A stretch of DNA of 64,000 nucleotides from Bacillus shivajii (GCF_020519665.1 NZ_CP084703.1:1860001-1924000), one strand, 5' to 3'; shown: positions 16,814 through 25,206, numbered from the stretch's first letter. Notes: a model not told the origin generated them from the sequence alone. Made by a program: numbers and translations.

Positions 16814-18220
16814 TTATGAATCTAGTTTATATTTCGTGATTTTGTATTGAAGTGTCTGTCTTGGTAGTTTTAATCGTTTGGCCGCTTGATTTACGTTGTT
16901 GTTCATTTCTGTAAGCACCGATTCTATTAATGTCTTCTCAATTTCCGACAATGTTTCCTTTAATCCTTTTTCATGTTCAATTTCAATGGAAGATAAGGAG
17001 CGGTTTTTTTGAACGAAATAATCCGGTAATATGTCGGGAGTAATAACTGGATCGTCTGTTAAGTTCATCGCCGATTCTATACAATGTTGTAATTCTCGTA
17101 CATTCCCAGGCCATTTATAATTCATTAATAATTGCATTGCTTCGTCCGATACACTTTGAACGTTTTTTTGAAATTGTAAATTGTATTTATTAATAAAAAA
17201 AGAGATAAGCTCAGGTAAATCATCAAGTCGTTCACGAAGAGGGGGAAGGGAGAATGAGACAACATTTAAACGATAAAACAAATCTTTTCGCAATGTTTCC
17301 TTTTCGATTAATGTTTCTGGCGGTTCGTTTGTCGCTGTAATGACTCTAACATCTGTTTGAATGACTTGGTTTGATCCAACTCGACGAATCATCCCATCTT
17401 CTAGGACGCGGAGCAATTTTGCTTGTAAATCGTAAGGGAGAGTATGTATTTCATCTAAAAACAATGTACCTCCATGAGCTAGCTCAAATAACCCTTCTTT
17501 ATTTTCTGCACCAGTAAAACTTCCTTTTGTCGTACCAAATAACATACTTTCTAAAAGACTAGCTGGAATAGCGGCACAGTTTTGCGAGATAAATGGCCCA
17601 TTTCCTCTCATTGAAGCATTATGAATACTTTGTACAAATAGCTCTTTTCCCGTCCCAGTTTCTCCATAAACAAGGATCGGAGAAGTCGTTTTCGCGACCT
17701 TTTTTCCTTTTTCTTTAAGGGCATTCATTTTTTTGTTCACTGTAAGAAAATGTGAAAACTGATAATGCGATTCATTCGGCTCAACAATTAGCGGCTTTTT
17801 TTTTCGTACCTTTATTTCCGCTTGTAAATCAATTAATTTCTTCGATAAATCTTTAATTCTAGAATAATCTTTCGCAATTTCTACCGCACCTAAAATTTTA
17901 TCGTCAACAACAATTGGAATCGTTGTATTCACCGTATCAATGAGTTTTCCTTTAATATTACGGTATGTTTGTGGCTGGTTATAAATTGGGACACCGGTAC
18001 GGACAACTTTTAATAATGTACTCGTATCACGTGAAAGTGATGGAAAAATGTCTAATAACGGTCTACCGATAACGTCATTTCGTTTCAGTCCGTCGTGATC
18101 AGCCGCAATTTCGTTGTAGTAAATCGTTGTTCCACCTTGGTCTACAGCGTGAATTCCTTCATCAATTGAATCAAGAATGGCTTTTAACATTTCTTTTGTA
18201 TCTTTATCAGAAGCAAACAT
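16814..18220 (-). CDS. kamR: Sigma-54-dependent transcriptional activator (PAS-AAA+-Fis), KamR-like
   Basis: This 468-residue enhancer-binding protein has a PAS sensor domain (about 10-120), an AAA+ domain with Walker A GETGTGKE (186-193), a sigma-54 contact loop GSFTGA (233-238, a serine variant of GAFTGA) and Walker B LFLDEIH. A Fis-type helix-turn-helix lies at the C-terminus (NVNQAAKRLKLPRQTLQYKI). It sits immediately upstream of kamA, whose promoter is sigma-54 type. The Bacillus thuringiensis kam locus is known to be driven by sigma-54 with a regulator called KamR. The inducer bound by the PAS domain is not known. AGGGGGT precedes the ATG. Confidence 0.88.
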   Translation of the reverse strand: MFASDKDTKEMLKAILDSIDEGIHAVDQGGTTIYYNEIAADHDGLKRNDVIGRPLLDIFPSLSRDTSTLLKVVRTGVPIYNQPQTYRNIKGKLIDTVNTTIPIVVDDKILGAVEIAKDYSRIKDLSKKLIDLQAEIKVRKKKPLIVEPNESHYQFSHFLTVNKKMNALKEKGKKVAKTTSPILVYGETGTGKELFVQSIHNASMRGNGPFISQNCAAIPASLLESMLFGTTKGSFTGAENKEGLFELAHGGTLFLDEIHTLPYDLQAKLLRVLEDGMIRRVGSNQVIQTDVRVITATNEPPETLIEKETLRKDLFYRLNVVSFSLPPLRERLDDLPELISFFINKYNLQFQKNVQSVSDEAMQLLMNYKWPGNVRELQHCIESAMNLTDDPVITPDILPDYFVQKNRSLSSIEIEHEKGLKETLSEIEKTLIESVLTEMNNNVNQAAKRLKLPRQTLQYKITKYKLDS

Positions 18221-18240
18221 GTTAACCCCCTAACATTTGA

Positions 18241-18278
18241 AGTGCCGAAAAATCATCAAAGGTGCTGAAAATTCGGCA
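18241..18278. promoter_or_regulatory. Candidate KamR operator upstream of kamR
   Basis: The palindrome TGCTGAAAATTCGGCA lies at 18,263-18,278, with an extra half-site TGCCGAA at 18,243-18,249. It is 20-58 bases before the regulator start and matches the palindrome upstream of kamA at 13 of 16 positions. It probably mediates self-regulation. The assignment is inferred from repetition and position. Confidence 0.6.
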
Positions 18279-18415
18279 ATTCTATTATTATCATACAAAA
18301 TTTTATGAAAACTGGCAAAAAAATTGGATAATTATAGTTATGTTTCTAGTGATCTACTAAAGACATAAAATTTGTATGCCGTTACCATGGTGTGTATGAA
18401 TAGGAGGGATATTTC

Positions 18416-19183
18416 ATGAAAAGGTTATTCATTGCTGGTTTCTTGTCAGTGGCATTATTACTTTCTGGCGTAACCGTTTATGCAAATAACAATGCACATG
18501 TCGTGCAATCAGGCGAAAGTTTATGGCTCATTAGTCAACAATACGGAACAACCGTTCAACAATTAAAAGATGCGAACGGACTTTCAGGTGATGTCATTTA
18601 CCCGAACCAAAGGTTAACAATTTCACAAAATGGACAACAACATGTCGTAAGTTCTGGCGAAACACTATGGAGAATTGCTGGATGGTATGGTGTTTCTGTA
18701 GATCAGATTAAATCACAAAATGGCTTACAGTCGAATGTTATTTACCCTGGTCAAACATTACAAATTTCATCATCAACATCTAGCCAAGCGGTTGAAACGA
18801 CTTCTCAGTTTTCAGCCGAAGAGAGAGAATTATTAGCTCGTCTTGTACATGCTGAAGCAGAAGGTGAGCCTTATAAAGGGAAAGTTGCAGTAGCGGCTGT
18901 TGTACTAAACCGTATGGATCACGCGGACTTTCCTTCATCTGTAAATGGTGTTATTTATGAGACGTATGAAAATGGGACAATCTTTGCATTTGAACCTGTA
19001 CAGAACGGTCACATTAACCGAGCAGCAGACGCAGATGCGGTTCGCGCTGTAGAAGAAGCAATTAACGGTTATGATCCGACAAATGGAGCGATTTACTTTT
19101 TCAACCCAGAAACAGCGACATCAAGCTGGATTCATACAAGAACAATTACGATGACAATCGGTAACCACGCATTTGCACATTAA
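18416..19183 (+). CDS. Secreted LysM/SleB-type cell wall hydrolase
   Basis: The 255-residue protein has a signal peptide (residues 1-24, KRLFIAGFLSVALLLSGVTVYA). Two LysM peptidoglycan-binding repeats follow (about 27-70, HVVQSGESLWLISQQYGT; about 75-117, HVVSSGETLWRIAGWYG), then a serine-rich linker and a hydrolase-2/SleB-CwlJ catalytic domain (about 138-255) with LLARLVHAEAEGEPYKG and AVVLNRMDH. This resembles Bacillus YkvT rather than the germination enzyme SleB, which has a different binding domain. A cell-wall role is likely; germination is possible. AGGAGGG precedes the ATG. Confidence 0.88.
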   Translation: MKRLFIAGFLSVALLLSGVTVYANNNAHVVQSGESLWLISQQYGTTVQQLKDANGLSGDVIYPNQRLTISQNGQQHVVSSGETLWRIAGWYGVSVDQIKSQNGLQSNVIYPGQTLQISSSTSSQAVETTSQFSAEERELLARLVHAEAEGEPYKGKVAVAAVVLNRMDHADFPSSVNGVIYETYENGTIFAFEPVQNGHINRAADADAVRAVEEAINGYDPTNGAIYFFNPETATSSWIHTRTITMTIGNHAFAH

Positions 19184-19201
19184 TTGAAAAAGCATAATTA
19201 G

Positions 19202-19229
19202 AGAGAGGGTGATGTCCCTCTCTTTTTTT
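19202..19229 (+). terminator. Rho-independent terminator after cell wall hydrolase
   Basis: The stem AGAGAGGG/CCCTCTCT with a six-base loop is followed by a run of T residues. Confidence 0.88.
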
Positions 19230-19315
19230 ATAGCTTGTGTTTGGGGGGCGAATGAATTGTGAGAAGAAGTAAAGAAGGATCACCATGATGATACGTAACC
19301 AGTTCGTGAAGAAGA

Positions 19316-19352
19316 AAACCGACCACATGAGAGGACTCATCGTGATCGGTTT
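19316..19352 (-). terminator. Terminator of acsA (minus strand)
   Basis: On the minus strand, AAACCGATCACGATGAG pairs imperfectly with CTCATGTGGTCGGTTTT, leaving a four-base loop. TTCTTC follows. It lies 20 bases after the acsA stop. Confidence 0.8.
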
Positions 19353-19372
19353 AAAGAATACATATGGTGATG

Positions 19373-21085
19373 TTAATCTTCCATCGTTGATAGATCACCA
19401 GCTGGTTCGTTTAATTCCCAAGCTTTTAAGACACGACGCATGATTTTTCCACTACGCGTTTTCGGTAGTTTCTCTTTATACTCGATTTCACGTGGTACAG
19501 CATGCGCAGACAGTTCTTTTTTAATAAACGTTTTTATTTCTTCTTTTAATTCATCACTATATTTATAACCTGCGCGCAATGAAATGAAGGCTTTGATAAT
19601 TTGACCGCGAATCTCATCTGGTTTTCCGATAACGCCAGCCTCTGCCACAGCAGGGTGTTCAACGAGTTTACTTTCAATTTCAAATGGACCGACACGCTCT
19701 CCGCTCGTCATAATGACATCATCATTTCGTCCTTGGAACCAAAAATAGCCATCTTCATCACGGTAGGCGGTATCGCCTGATACGTACCAACCTGGAATAG
19801 AGAAGTACTCATTGTATTTCTTTTCGTTATTCCAGATTTTTCTCATCATCGAAGGCCAGCCTTTTTTAATTGCTAAATGACCCATCTCATAAGGAGGAAG
19901 TTCTTCCCCGTTATCATTAATAATCGCAGCTTCAATACCAGGTAACGGTTTTCCCATTGATCCTGGTTTTATCGATTCACATAAATAGTTACAAATAAGA
20001 AGGGCACCCGTTTCGGTCATCCACCACGTATCATGAATCCGGTGGTTGAATACATCTACTCCCCATCTTACAACTTCAGGATTTAACGGCTCCCCGACAC
20101 TTAAAATGTGACGTAGAGAGCTAAGATCATGTTTTTCAATCGATTCCTTTGGCGCGGCCATTAACATGCGAAAAGCTGTTGGCGCACTATACCAAACGGT
20201 TACTTTATTTTTTTCAATCGTCGAATACCAGTCATCTGGAGAGAAGCGGCCACCACGTACAACATTGGTAACTCCGTTTAACCAAGGCCCAAATATACCA
20301 TAAGACGTACCTGTAACCCAGCCAGGATCAGCCGTGCACCAATAAACATCATCTTCTTTTAAATCTAACACCCATTTTGCAGACTGATAATGCTGAAGCA
20401 TCGCATTGTGAACGTGGTAAACGCCTTTTGGTTTTCCAGTCGAACCTGACGTATAATGGAGAATCATTCCATCTTCCAGGTCTACCCATTCAGTTGCCGA
20501 ATCATCAGCTGGTGCTTTTTTCATTTCATCATGATATGACACGAACCTGTCATCATTAGGGACATCGTCACCAATGAGAACAATGGATTTTAACGCAGGT
20601 AGTTCATCATAAGGGACACGCGAGAGTAGTTCAGGAGTTGTCACTAAAACCTTTGCTTCACTGTCCTCTAGTCGGGCCTTTACAGCATCTTTCATAAATG
20701 CTTCAAATAATGGACCGACGACCGCACCGCTTTTTATCGCCCCTAATATAGTGATGTATAGCTCAGGGCTTCTTGGCATGAAAACAAAAACTCGGTCTCC
20801 TTTTTGCACATGTAAGCTTTTAAATAGGTGAGCTGCTCGATTTGATTGTTCTTTTAAATCATGAAAAGTAAGAGCTTCTTCGCGGGTAGCATCGGAGTAG
20901 AGCAGGGCAGGTTTTTGACCTTTTCCTTCGTCGACATGTCGATCAATAGCTTCGTATGCCATATTTACTTTTCCTGTTTTAAACCATGAGAAATTCTTTT
21001 TTACTTCATCCCAACGAAACTGTTTACGCGTGTTTTCATAATCTGATAAGTTATAATTTCCTTGTTTCGGTTTTAAAACGTCCAT
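19373..21085 (-). CDS. acsA: Acetyl-CoA synthetase
   Basis: This 570-residue AMP-forming enzyme is close to Bacillus AcsA in length. Motifs seen include YTSGSTGKPKGVYH (P-loop), WWMTETGA, the A7-A8 region WYVSGDTAYRDEDGYFWFQGRNDDVI and the acetylation-controlled lysine in PKTRSGKIMRR near the C-terminus. It activates acetate to acetyl-CoA. In Bacillus that lysine is acetylated by AcuA and deacetylated by AcuC and the sirtuin SrtN. A sirtuin gene is 5 kb away at 26,315. The start at 21,085 follows CGGAGGTG; an upstream in-frame start at 21,115 would precede the ribosome site. Confidence 0.95.
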   Translation of the reverse strand: MDVLKPKQGNYNLSDYENTRKQFRWDEVKKNFSWFKTGKVNMAYEAIDRHVDEGKGQKPALLYSDATREEALTFHDLKEQSNRAAHLFKSLHVQKGDRVFVFMPRSPELYITILGAIKSGAVVGPLFEAFMKDAVKARLEDSEAKVLVTTPELLSRVPYDELPALKSIVLIGDDVPNDDRFVSYHDEMKKAPADDSATEWVDLEDGMILHYTSGSTGKPKGVYHVHNAMLQHYQSAKWVLDLKEDDVYWCTADPGWVTGTSYGIFGPWLNGVTNVVRGGRFSPDDWYSTIEKNKVTVWYSAPTAFRMLMAAPKESIEKHDLSSLRHILSVGEPLNPEVVRWGVDVFNHRIHDTWWMTETGALLICNYLCESIKPGSMGKPLPGIEAAIINDNGEELPPYEMGHLAIKKGWPSMMRKIWNNEKKYNEYFSIPGWYVSGDTAYRDEDGYFWFQGRNDDVIMTSGERVGPFEIESKLVEHPAVAEAGVIGKPDEIRGQIIKAFISLRAGYKYSDELKEEIKTFIKKELSAHAVPREIEYKEKLPKTRSGKIMRRVLKAWELNEPAGDLSTMED

Positions 21086-21130
21086 GTTGACACCTCCGAA
21101 ATAAGATACATTCATAACTAGATTACGTTT

Positions 21131-21159
21131 ATCATATATGTAATATTCAGAAATTTCAA
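21131..21159 (-). promoter_or_regulatory. Sigma-A promoter of acsA
   Basis: On the minus strand TTGAAA and TATGAT are separated by exactly 17 bases, ending 46 bases before the acsA start. No convincing cre site was seen. Confidence 0.6.
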
Positions 21160-21256
21160 ATTAAAAGAGGATGATTTTTTGAGCAAAACTTCATTCATGA
21201 CAGTTTAAAACGGAACCGTTAAAATAAAAGTAGTGAACATAAAAGGGGTAATGAAT

Positions 21257-21424
21257 ATGGATATTTTAACTTGGATTGTTGTAATTATCGTAGGATTGAT
21301 TTTAATAAAAATCGTCGGCAAACTTTTGAAGTTTTTTATTGGCATCGGACTACTTCTTTTCATTTTGTATGTTGTGTCGTCTTTCTTTACGGATGCCACG
21401 TCTTATTTAAACATCGTTTTATGA
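21257..21424 (+). CDS. Small hydrophobic membrane protein (55 aa)
   Basis: MDILTWIVVIIVGLILIKIVGKLLKF and a second hydrophobic stretch FFIGIGLLLFILYVVSSFF suggest a two-helix membrane protein with a short hydrophilic tail. AAAGGGGT lies seven bases before ATG 21,257; ATG 21,251 is too close to that site. It is divergent from acsA. A small inverted repeat (AACGG-AA-CCGTT near 21,209) lies between the two genes. No function is known. Confidence 0.7.
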   Translation: MDILTWIVVIIVGLILIKIVGKLLKFFIGIGLLLFILYVVSSFFTDATSYLNIVL

Positions 21425-21520
21425 ATGTCATAACAAGGGTACGTTAATGATAGACCTTTTTTACATTTTGGCTCTGTTAAAGTTAGTTGTTGATTTTCGT
21501 CATTATAGGTGGATACTTGA

Positions 21521-21654
21521 ACCTCTGGGCACAAGTGCGACATCCGTTCAAGCTGCACATCGTTTGCTTTCACGGTGTCTTCTTTGCACCTCTAGGCACA
21601 AGCGCGACATCCGTTCAAGCTGCACTTCGTTTGCTTTCACGGTGTCTTCTTTGC
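21521..21654. repeat. 67-bp tandem duplication
   Basis: Two head-to-tail copies (21,521-21,587 and 21,588-21,654) start ACCTCTGGGCACAAG and ACCTCTAGGCACAAG and differ at only a few bases. The core (ACAAGTGCGACATCC, GCTGCAC, GGTGTCT) recurs on the opposite strand inside the repeat at 53,216-53,870. The reading frames across it are products of the duplication, not genes. Confidence 0.85.
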
Positions 21655-21821
21655 CGCGGGCACGACCTCAACTTCTCTGAAATCGTAAATACTCGTTCAG
21701 AGTGATTTTCGATTCGTGGCTCCTGAGTTTACTCGTCGCAGGCTCCGTGCCTCTTCCTCTTCAAGCACTTCATGGAAGAAGATGCGTCGAGGCAGCTCGA
21801 AGAATATTCGGAGAAGCGAAT

Positions 21822-21851
21822 GCTCGTTGCTCCTGCGGTTACTCGTCGCAG
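21822..21851. repeat. 30-bp repeat shared with element at 60,848-60,877
   Basis: The 30 bases starting GCTCGTTGCTCC and ending ACTCGTCGCAG are the exact reverse complement of 60,848-60,877. The core GCGACGAGTAAYCGCAGGA also occurs three times at 53,574-53,669. The surrounding 21,700-21,900 looks like a patchwork of such modules and contains no gene. Confidence 0.8.
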
Positions 21852-21900
21852 ATCGGTAATATCGAGGAGGCTGTTGTTTGGGGCTCCTGTGCCGCTATGC

Positions 21901-21971
21901 TTGCTCGTCGCAACTTGTAGTTTAATCAATGGAGTTATGCTTTTTGCAACTAAGGCTTTCGCCATAAGGAC
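21901..21971 (+). repeat. Dispersed ~71-bp intergenic repeat, copy 2
   Basis: This block nearly duplicates 11,776-11,847: CTCGTCGCAACTTGTAGTTT, then ATCAATGGAGTTATGCTT and CAACTAAGGCTTTCGCCAT. It lies 40 bp before fumC in the same orientation as that gene. Confidence 0.7.
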
Positions 21972-22010
21972 TTGCGATAAGCCAAGTTTTGTTTACAAGG
22001 AGGAATAATC

Positions 22011-23399
22011 ATGGATTATCGTACTGAAAAAGATACATTAGGGGAAGTGAAAGTACCTGCCGATAAATGGTGGGGCGCACAAACACAACGAAGTTTACAA
22101 AATTTTAAAATCGGCAAAGAAAAAATGCCAGTAGAAGTTGTTGAGGCCTTTACGGTTTTAAAAGAAGCATGTGCTGCGGCAAACAGACGTCTAGAAAACA
22201 TCGAAGAAGAAAAAGGGAAGATGATTGAACACGTCTGTCAGGAACTTAGAAAAGACGGTACGTTTGAACATTTCCCATTAGTCGTCTGGCAAACAGGGAG
22301 CGGCACTCAGTCAAACATGAACATGAACGAAGTTGTCGCATATCGAGCAAATGAATTGTTTCAAGAACAAGGCAAGGAAACAAGGATTCACCCAAATGAC
22401 GATGTGAACAGGTCGCAAAGCTCAAACGATACGTTTCCAACAGCGATGCATATTGCAGCATTAAAGGACGTTCATGAACGCTTGCTACCGTCTCTTGAGC
22501 GTTTAAAAGAAACGGTTGCGATGAAACGAAAAGAATTTGATCATATCATAAAAATCGGTCGGACCCACTTGCAAGACGCAACACCACTCACACTAGGTCA
22601 AGAGTTAAGCGGTTGGGAATACATGTTAGAGCGTAGTGAAAAGATGATTAAAGAGTCTGCTGAACATCTCAAATATTTAGCGATCGGCGGAACGGCCGTT
22701 GGAACAGGCATTAATGCCCACGTGAAATTTGGCGATTACACAGCAGAAGAAATTAGCCGGATTACTGGAATATCATTTTCATCTTCTGAAAACAAGTTCC
22801 ATGCACTAACTAGTCACGACGAGATCACTTATGCTCATGGAGCAATAAAAGCATTAGCTGCTGATTTAATGAAGATAGCAAATGACGTTCGCTGGCTCGG
22901 AAGCGGACCACGTTCTGGTATCGGGGAATTAACCCTTCCTGCTAATGAACCAGGTAGCTCGATCATGCCAGGGAAAGTCAATCCGACACAAAGTGAAGCG
23001 TTGACAATGGCTGTCTCACAAGTATTCGGCAATGACGCAACGATCGGTTTTGCCGCAAGCCAAGGAAACTTTGAGCTCAACGTATTTAAACCAGTTATCA
23101 TCTACAACTTCCTGCAATCTGTCCGCTTATTAAGTGATGGCATGGATTCATTCAATGACAAGTGTATGAAAGGCATCGAAGCAAATGAAGGCATTATTGA
23201 AGACCATGTGAAAAACTCATTAATGCTCGTTACTGCATTAAATCCACATATCGGTTACGAAAAAGCAGCAGAAATTGCAAAGATAGCATTTAACGAAGAT
23301 ACAACCTTGAAAGAAGCTGCGGTCGACTTAGGATATTTAACAGAAGAAGAGTTTGAACAATACGTCAAACCCGAAAATATGGTAAAACCAACAGAATAA
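22011..23399 (+). CDS. fumC: Fumarate hydratase class II
   Basis: This 462-residue enzyme of the TCA cycle interconverts fumarate and malate. It has the superfamily signature [15 protein letters not shown] (about 323), the substrate motifs [12 protein letters not shown] and [15 protein letters not shown], and [11 protein letters not shown]. The length is standard. AAGGAGG lies six bases before the ATG. It is a single-gene unit, separated from small repeats upstream and followed by its own terminator. Confidence 0.96.
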   Translation: MDYRTEKDTLGEVKVPADKWWGAQTQRSLQNFKIGKEKMPVEVVEAFTVLKEACAAANRRLENIEEEKGKMIEHVCQELRKDGTFEHFPLVVWQTGSGTQSNMNMNEVVAYRANELFQEQGKETRIHPNDDVNRSQSSNDTFPTAMHIAALKDVHERLLPSLERLKETVAMKRKEFDHIIKIGRTHLQDATPLTLGQELSGWEYMLERSEKMIKESAEHLKYLAIGGTAVGTGINAHVKFGDYTAEEISRITGISFSSSENKFHALTSHDEITYAHGAIKALAADLMKIANDVRWLGSGPRSGIGELTLPANEPGSSIMPGKVNPTQSEALTMAVSQVFGNDATIGFAASQGNFELNVFKPVIIYNFLQSVRLLSDGMDSFNDKCMKGIEANEGIIEDHVKNSLMLVTALNPHIGYEKAAEIAKIAFNEDTTLKEAAVDLGYLTEEEFEQYVKPENMVKPTE

Positions 23400-23407
23400 A
23401 CGGTAAC

Positions 23408-23437
23408 CTCGGCAGCAGGTGTTGTCGGGGTTTTTTT
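23408..23437 (+). terminator. Rho-independent terminator of fumC
   Basis: CCTCGGCA pairs with TGTCGGGG, using G-T pairs, and is followed by seven T residues. A second, duplicated copy of this hairpin is at 23,663-23,688. Confidence 0.85.
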
Positions 23438-23484
23438 ATGGATTTTTAAATAGTGTAGTGCTAAATTAAAATCATTTTAAGATA

Positions 23485-23591
23485 CGGATAAATCGGTATT
23501 TTTGCGGATAAATTAAGATTTTTACGGATAAATCAACATTCTTACGGACAAACCGAATTTTTCGCGGACAAATTAAAATTTTCGCGGACAA
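23485..23591. repeat. 20-bp periodic array, first copy
   Basis: CGGAYAAA begins at 23,485, 23,505, 23,525, 23,545, 23,565 and 23,585: exact 20-bp steps. The second half of each unit is variable and AT-rich. There is no dyad-plus-unique-spacer layout as in CRISPR. Confidence 0.85.
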
Positions 23592-23735
23592 TGACCCTAA
23601 TTAAAGTAATGAACCAGAAAATTTAGAATTATATCGAAAAATTGCTTTATAATAAATGAAATCTCGGCAGCGATGTCGGGATTTTTTTGTTGATTTTTAA
23701 ATAGTGTAGTGCTAAATTAAAATCATTTTAAGATA

Positions 23736-23862
23736 CGGATAAATTGGGATTTTCGCGGATAAATCAAGATTTTCGCGGATAAATAACCATTCTTACGGAC
23801 AAACCGCCGTTCTTGCGGACAAAACGAATTTTTCGCGGACAAATCAAAATTTTCGCGGACAA
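23736..23862. repeat. 20-bp periodic array, second copy
   Basis: CGGAYAAA begins at 23,736, 23,756, 23,776, 23,796, 23,816, 23,836 and 23,856, again in exact 20-bp steps. There is one unit more than in the first copy. Confidence 0.85.
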
Positions 23863-24038
23863 TGACCCTAATTAAAGTAATGAACCAGAAAATTTAGAAT
23901 TATATCAAAAAATGCTTTATAATAAATGATTAATGATAAAGAAAGGCTGTTTTCTAAATGATTGCTCTTGCGATTACTCGTCGCAGGTAAAGAATGATGC
24001 TTTTGAAATGTTGGGTTAATATATAAACTCCAAGAAGT

Positions 24039-24154
24039 GAAAGGCTGCGCTTCCAGCGGGAACAGCACGAGATGAAGATCCTGTTTGGAAAGGAAGTATA
24101 CTTACTTTTCAAACTTAGCTGAAGCCGTGCCCGCGGAAAGCGTCAGCCTTTAAC
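24039..24154. repeat. Intergenic hairpin element (~116 bp)
   Basis: AAAGGCTG-CGCTTCCAGCGGG at the left is complementary, with small gaps, to CCCGCGGAAAGCGTCAGCCTTT at the right. Inner pairs surround GATGAAGATCC and AGCTGAAGCC. It resembles a hairpin repeat common in Bacillaceae intergenic DNA. The same landmarks occur in the centre of the TGAATC-ended elements in this window. It could be a mobile palindrome or a structured RNA. Confidence 0.75.
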
Positions 24155-24217
24155 GGTTTTGTGAAGCAACAATATGCGAAAAGAGCCTAAAGAAAAACCA
24201 AAATCGGGGGTTACGTC

Positions 24218-25141
24218 ATGAATGTTTTCGATTTACATTGCGATGTTTTATTAAGATTATCGGAAAACCGAGAGAGAAACTTTAAGAATTCACAAGAACT
24301 CAATGCAAGTCTTGCACGGTTACAATCAGGGAATGTAAAGCTACAGCTATTTGCTGTTTTTATTGAACCAGACATTCCATCGGATCAAAAGTTCCAAGCT
24401 GCACTCGAACAAATTGATTTGTTTCATACAGAAGTTATTGCAAAGAACCCTAACGTTAAAAAGATCGTCGACTGGGATGATGTCCGAAACTTAAAAGATG
24501 GAGAAATTGGTGCGATGCTCACGCTTGAAGGGGCGGACGCTTTTGGAAATGATTTAGCAAAACTTCGTACGTTTTACGAACTAGGTATTAAATCAATCGG
24601 ACTTACATGGAATAATGCGAACTTATGTGCAGATGGTGCGGGTGAGCCAAGAGGTGGTGGCTTAACGGAGTTAGGATTTGAAGTGGTGAAATTAAACAAT
24701 GAACGAAAAGTTTTAACGGACGTGTCGCACTTGTCTCAAAATGCTTTTTGGGATGTGATCAATGCAGCGGAATACCCACTTGCAACCCATTCGAATTCGA
24801 TGACGCTTTGTGAGCACCCTCGTAATTTAACAGATGAACAAGCCCAAGCCTTGTTTAAGAAAAACGGGCTAATAGGCGTTGTATTTAATCCACCCTTTAT
24901 TACAGGGGAAGAAACGTCGACAATCGACGATCTGTTAAAACATGTTGAACATTTCTGTGAACTAGGTGGGAAAGATCATATCGCGTTTGGCTCCGATTTT
25001 GATGGAATTAGTTATTTCGTGAGAGACTTAGAACATGCCGGCAAGTATGGGAACTTTGTAGACGCCTTACTGAAGCGATATAAAGAAGATGAAGTGAAAG
25101 GCTTTGCCTATAACAATTTCCTTCGTTTTATTCCACGTTAA
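24218..25141 (+). CDS. Membrane-dipeptidase-type metallopeptidase (M19)
   Basis: This 307-residue amidohydrolase-fold dipeptidase shows the binuclear zinc ligands: HCD (His7, Asp9), the bridging Glu in LTLEGADA, His in ATHSNS and the conserved GSDFDG near the C-terminus. Bacterial M19 enzymes hydrolyse dipeptides, including L,D forms. No signal peptide is present, so it acts in the cytoplasm. The start is ATG 24,218 behind CGGGGGT. It stands alone between repeat-rich DNA and a convergent zinc-ribbon gene. Confidence 0.9.
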   Translation: MNVFDLHCDVLLRLSENRERNFKNSQELNASLARLQSGNVKLQLFAVFIEPDIPSDQKFQAALEQIDLFHTEVIAKNPNVKKIVDWDDVRNLKDGEIGAMLTLEGADAFGNDLAKLRTFYELGIKSIGLTWNNANLCADGAGEPRGGGLTELGFEVVKLNNERKVLTDVSHLSQNAFWDVINAAEYPLATHSNSMTLCEHPRNLTDEQAQALFKKNGLIGVVFNPPFITGEETSTIDDLLKHVEHFCELGGKDHIAFGSDFDGISYFVRDLEHAGKYGNFVDALLKRYKEDEVKGFAYNNFLRFIPR

Positions 25142-25154
25142 AAGAAAGTGGTAA

Positions 25155-25200
25155 GTGCCAGGGCTCTCAAGTTTTCATGCATGAAAAGAGGACCTGGCAC
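25155..25200. terminator. Hairpin GTGCCAGG / CCTGGCAC
   Basis: A perfect 8-bp outer stem encloses a second perfect inner stem (TTTTCATGCATGAAAA). It lies between two convergent genes and probably serves both, although a clear T-run is missing. Confidence 0.65.
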
Positions 25201-25206
25201 GACCGA

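Larger units (their letters stand above)
23408..23929. repeat. Two tandem copies of a ~260-bp unit downstream of fumC
   Basis: Unit 1 (23,408-23,662) and unit 2 (23,663-23,929) each contain the terminator hairpin, GATTTTTAAATAGTGTAGTG, a 20-bp periodic array, and a common tail through GACCCTAATTAAAGTAATG to CTTTATAATAAATGA. The two array parts have diverged and differ by one 20-bp unit. No gene is present. Confidence 0.9.

Noticed and set aside
21447-22008. Several overlapping 70-80-codon frames between the 55-aa membrane gene and fumC
   Set aside because: They cover tandem and shared repeat modules, run on both strands and have no ribosome sites.
23485-23862. CRISPR array
   Set aside because: The 20-bp period contains a short constant phrase and a degenerate half, with no separate repeat and unique spacer of CRISPR size, and no cas genes nearby.
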